Of a DNA stretch of 5,113 bases, positions 4,958 through 5,113 are shown piece after piece. Where the stretch lies: the NCBI GenBank assembly GCA_030615655.1, contig JAUWYU010000124.1, positions 1 to 5,113 on the forward strand, given 5' to 3'. How positions within the stretch are numbered: the first letter of the stretch is position 1; each line of letters begins with the position of its first letter. The notes beneath the pieces were generated by a model. It saw only the letters and a list, made by a program, of their open reading frames with translations. It had not been told where the DNA came from and ran no database searches. A program made the position numbers and the translations under genes. Source of the stretch: Dehalococcoidia bacterium. GTDB lineage: Bacteria > Chloroflexota > Dehalococcoidia > Dehalococcoidales > RBG-16-60-22.

Positions 4958-5113
4958 ATGAACCTGGATAAACATATAAACAGACTTCGTCCTTATCAGC
5001 GGGAAGTGGCCACGGCGGTGCTCGAGAGCGTCTTCGGCGGGAAGGGGCTGACGTTTTCGGTGGAAATCGCCCGGCAGGGGGGCAAGAACGAACTCTCGGC
5101 ACAGATGGAGATG
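4958..5113 (+). CDS. Terminase large subunit, N-terminal part (cut by window edge)
   Basis: Fifty-two codons are visible, in frame to the right edge. The segment R9-LRPYQREVATAVLE, then F33-SVEIARQGGKNELSAQ, matches the start of phage terminase ATPases. Residues 39-44 (RQGGKN) form the variant Walker A loop in which Arg-Gln precedes the Gly-Lys. The large subunit powers DNA translocation into the prohead and cuts concatemers with a C-terminal nuclease that is outside the window. The start ATG 4958 is preceded by AAGGTGGTGA (4944-4953), one mismatch from the extended anti-Shine-Dalgarno consensus. Another ATG at 4938 is in a different frame. It follows the small-subunit-like gene and probably shares its transcript. 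Whether the gene is intact cannot be seen. Confidence 0.85.
   Translation, partial: MNLDKHINRLRPYQREVATAVLESVFGGKGLTFSVEIARQGGKNELSAQMEM

Overview
The window looks like a chromosomal segment of a bacterium, most plausibly a Dehalococcoidia-type Chloroflexota from an environmental genome. This is inference from the protein styles (a large 'GWTDGLP' protein with a UGSC-like N-terminus, an MBL-fold hydrolase with the NTEPHxDH variant, a four-Cys mini-protein) and from a class A RNase P RNA. No taxonomic marker was searched.

Layout. Positions 1-1351 (+) hold the 3' part of a large gene of unknown function, cut by the left edge. It converges on a metallo-beta-lactamase-fold hydrolase gene (1400-2197, -). 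Upstream of that gene on the same strand lies rnpB, the RNase P RNA (about 2302-2655, -), with its own sigma70-like promoter (2666-2694). A 60-codon gene for a four-cysteine protein (2868-3050, +) follows. Next comes a two-gene minus-strand operon read from a near-consensus promoter (4275-4303): a coiled-coil/C4 zinc-ribbon protein (3562-4257), then RNase HI (3143-3553), which probably starts at TTG 8 nt after the first gene's stop. From about 4373 rightwards the strand and character change. There is an inverted repeat, a 48-codon basic mini-gene with a perfect Shine-Dalgarno, a terminase-small-subunit-like gene that overlaps it, and the first 52 codons of a terminase large subunit that runs off the right edge. 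This is the packaging module of a prophage or phage-derived element beside a housekeeping locus.

How the parts relate. rnpB and rnhA both act in RNA metabolism (tRNA 5' maturation and RNA:DNA hybrid removal), but they are separate transcription units. The phage genes are an independent unit divergent from the zinc-ribbon operon; their heavy AGA/AGG arginine use in the first two genes fits a foreign origin. Two observations deserve most attention. Three peripheral helices of the RNase P RNA (P12, P18 and an extra helix I call P19) carry the same 7-bp stem, as if one short palindrome had been copied around the gene. The UGSC-like segment of the first protein seems to have lost its redox residues. 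I see no defence system, CRISPR array, tRNA, transposase or integrase in the window.
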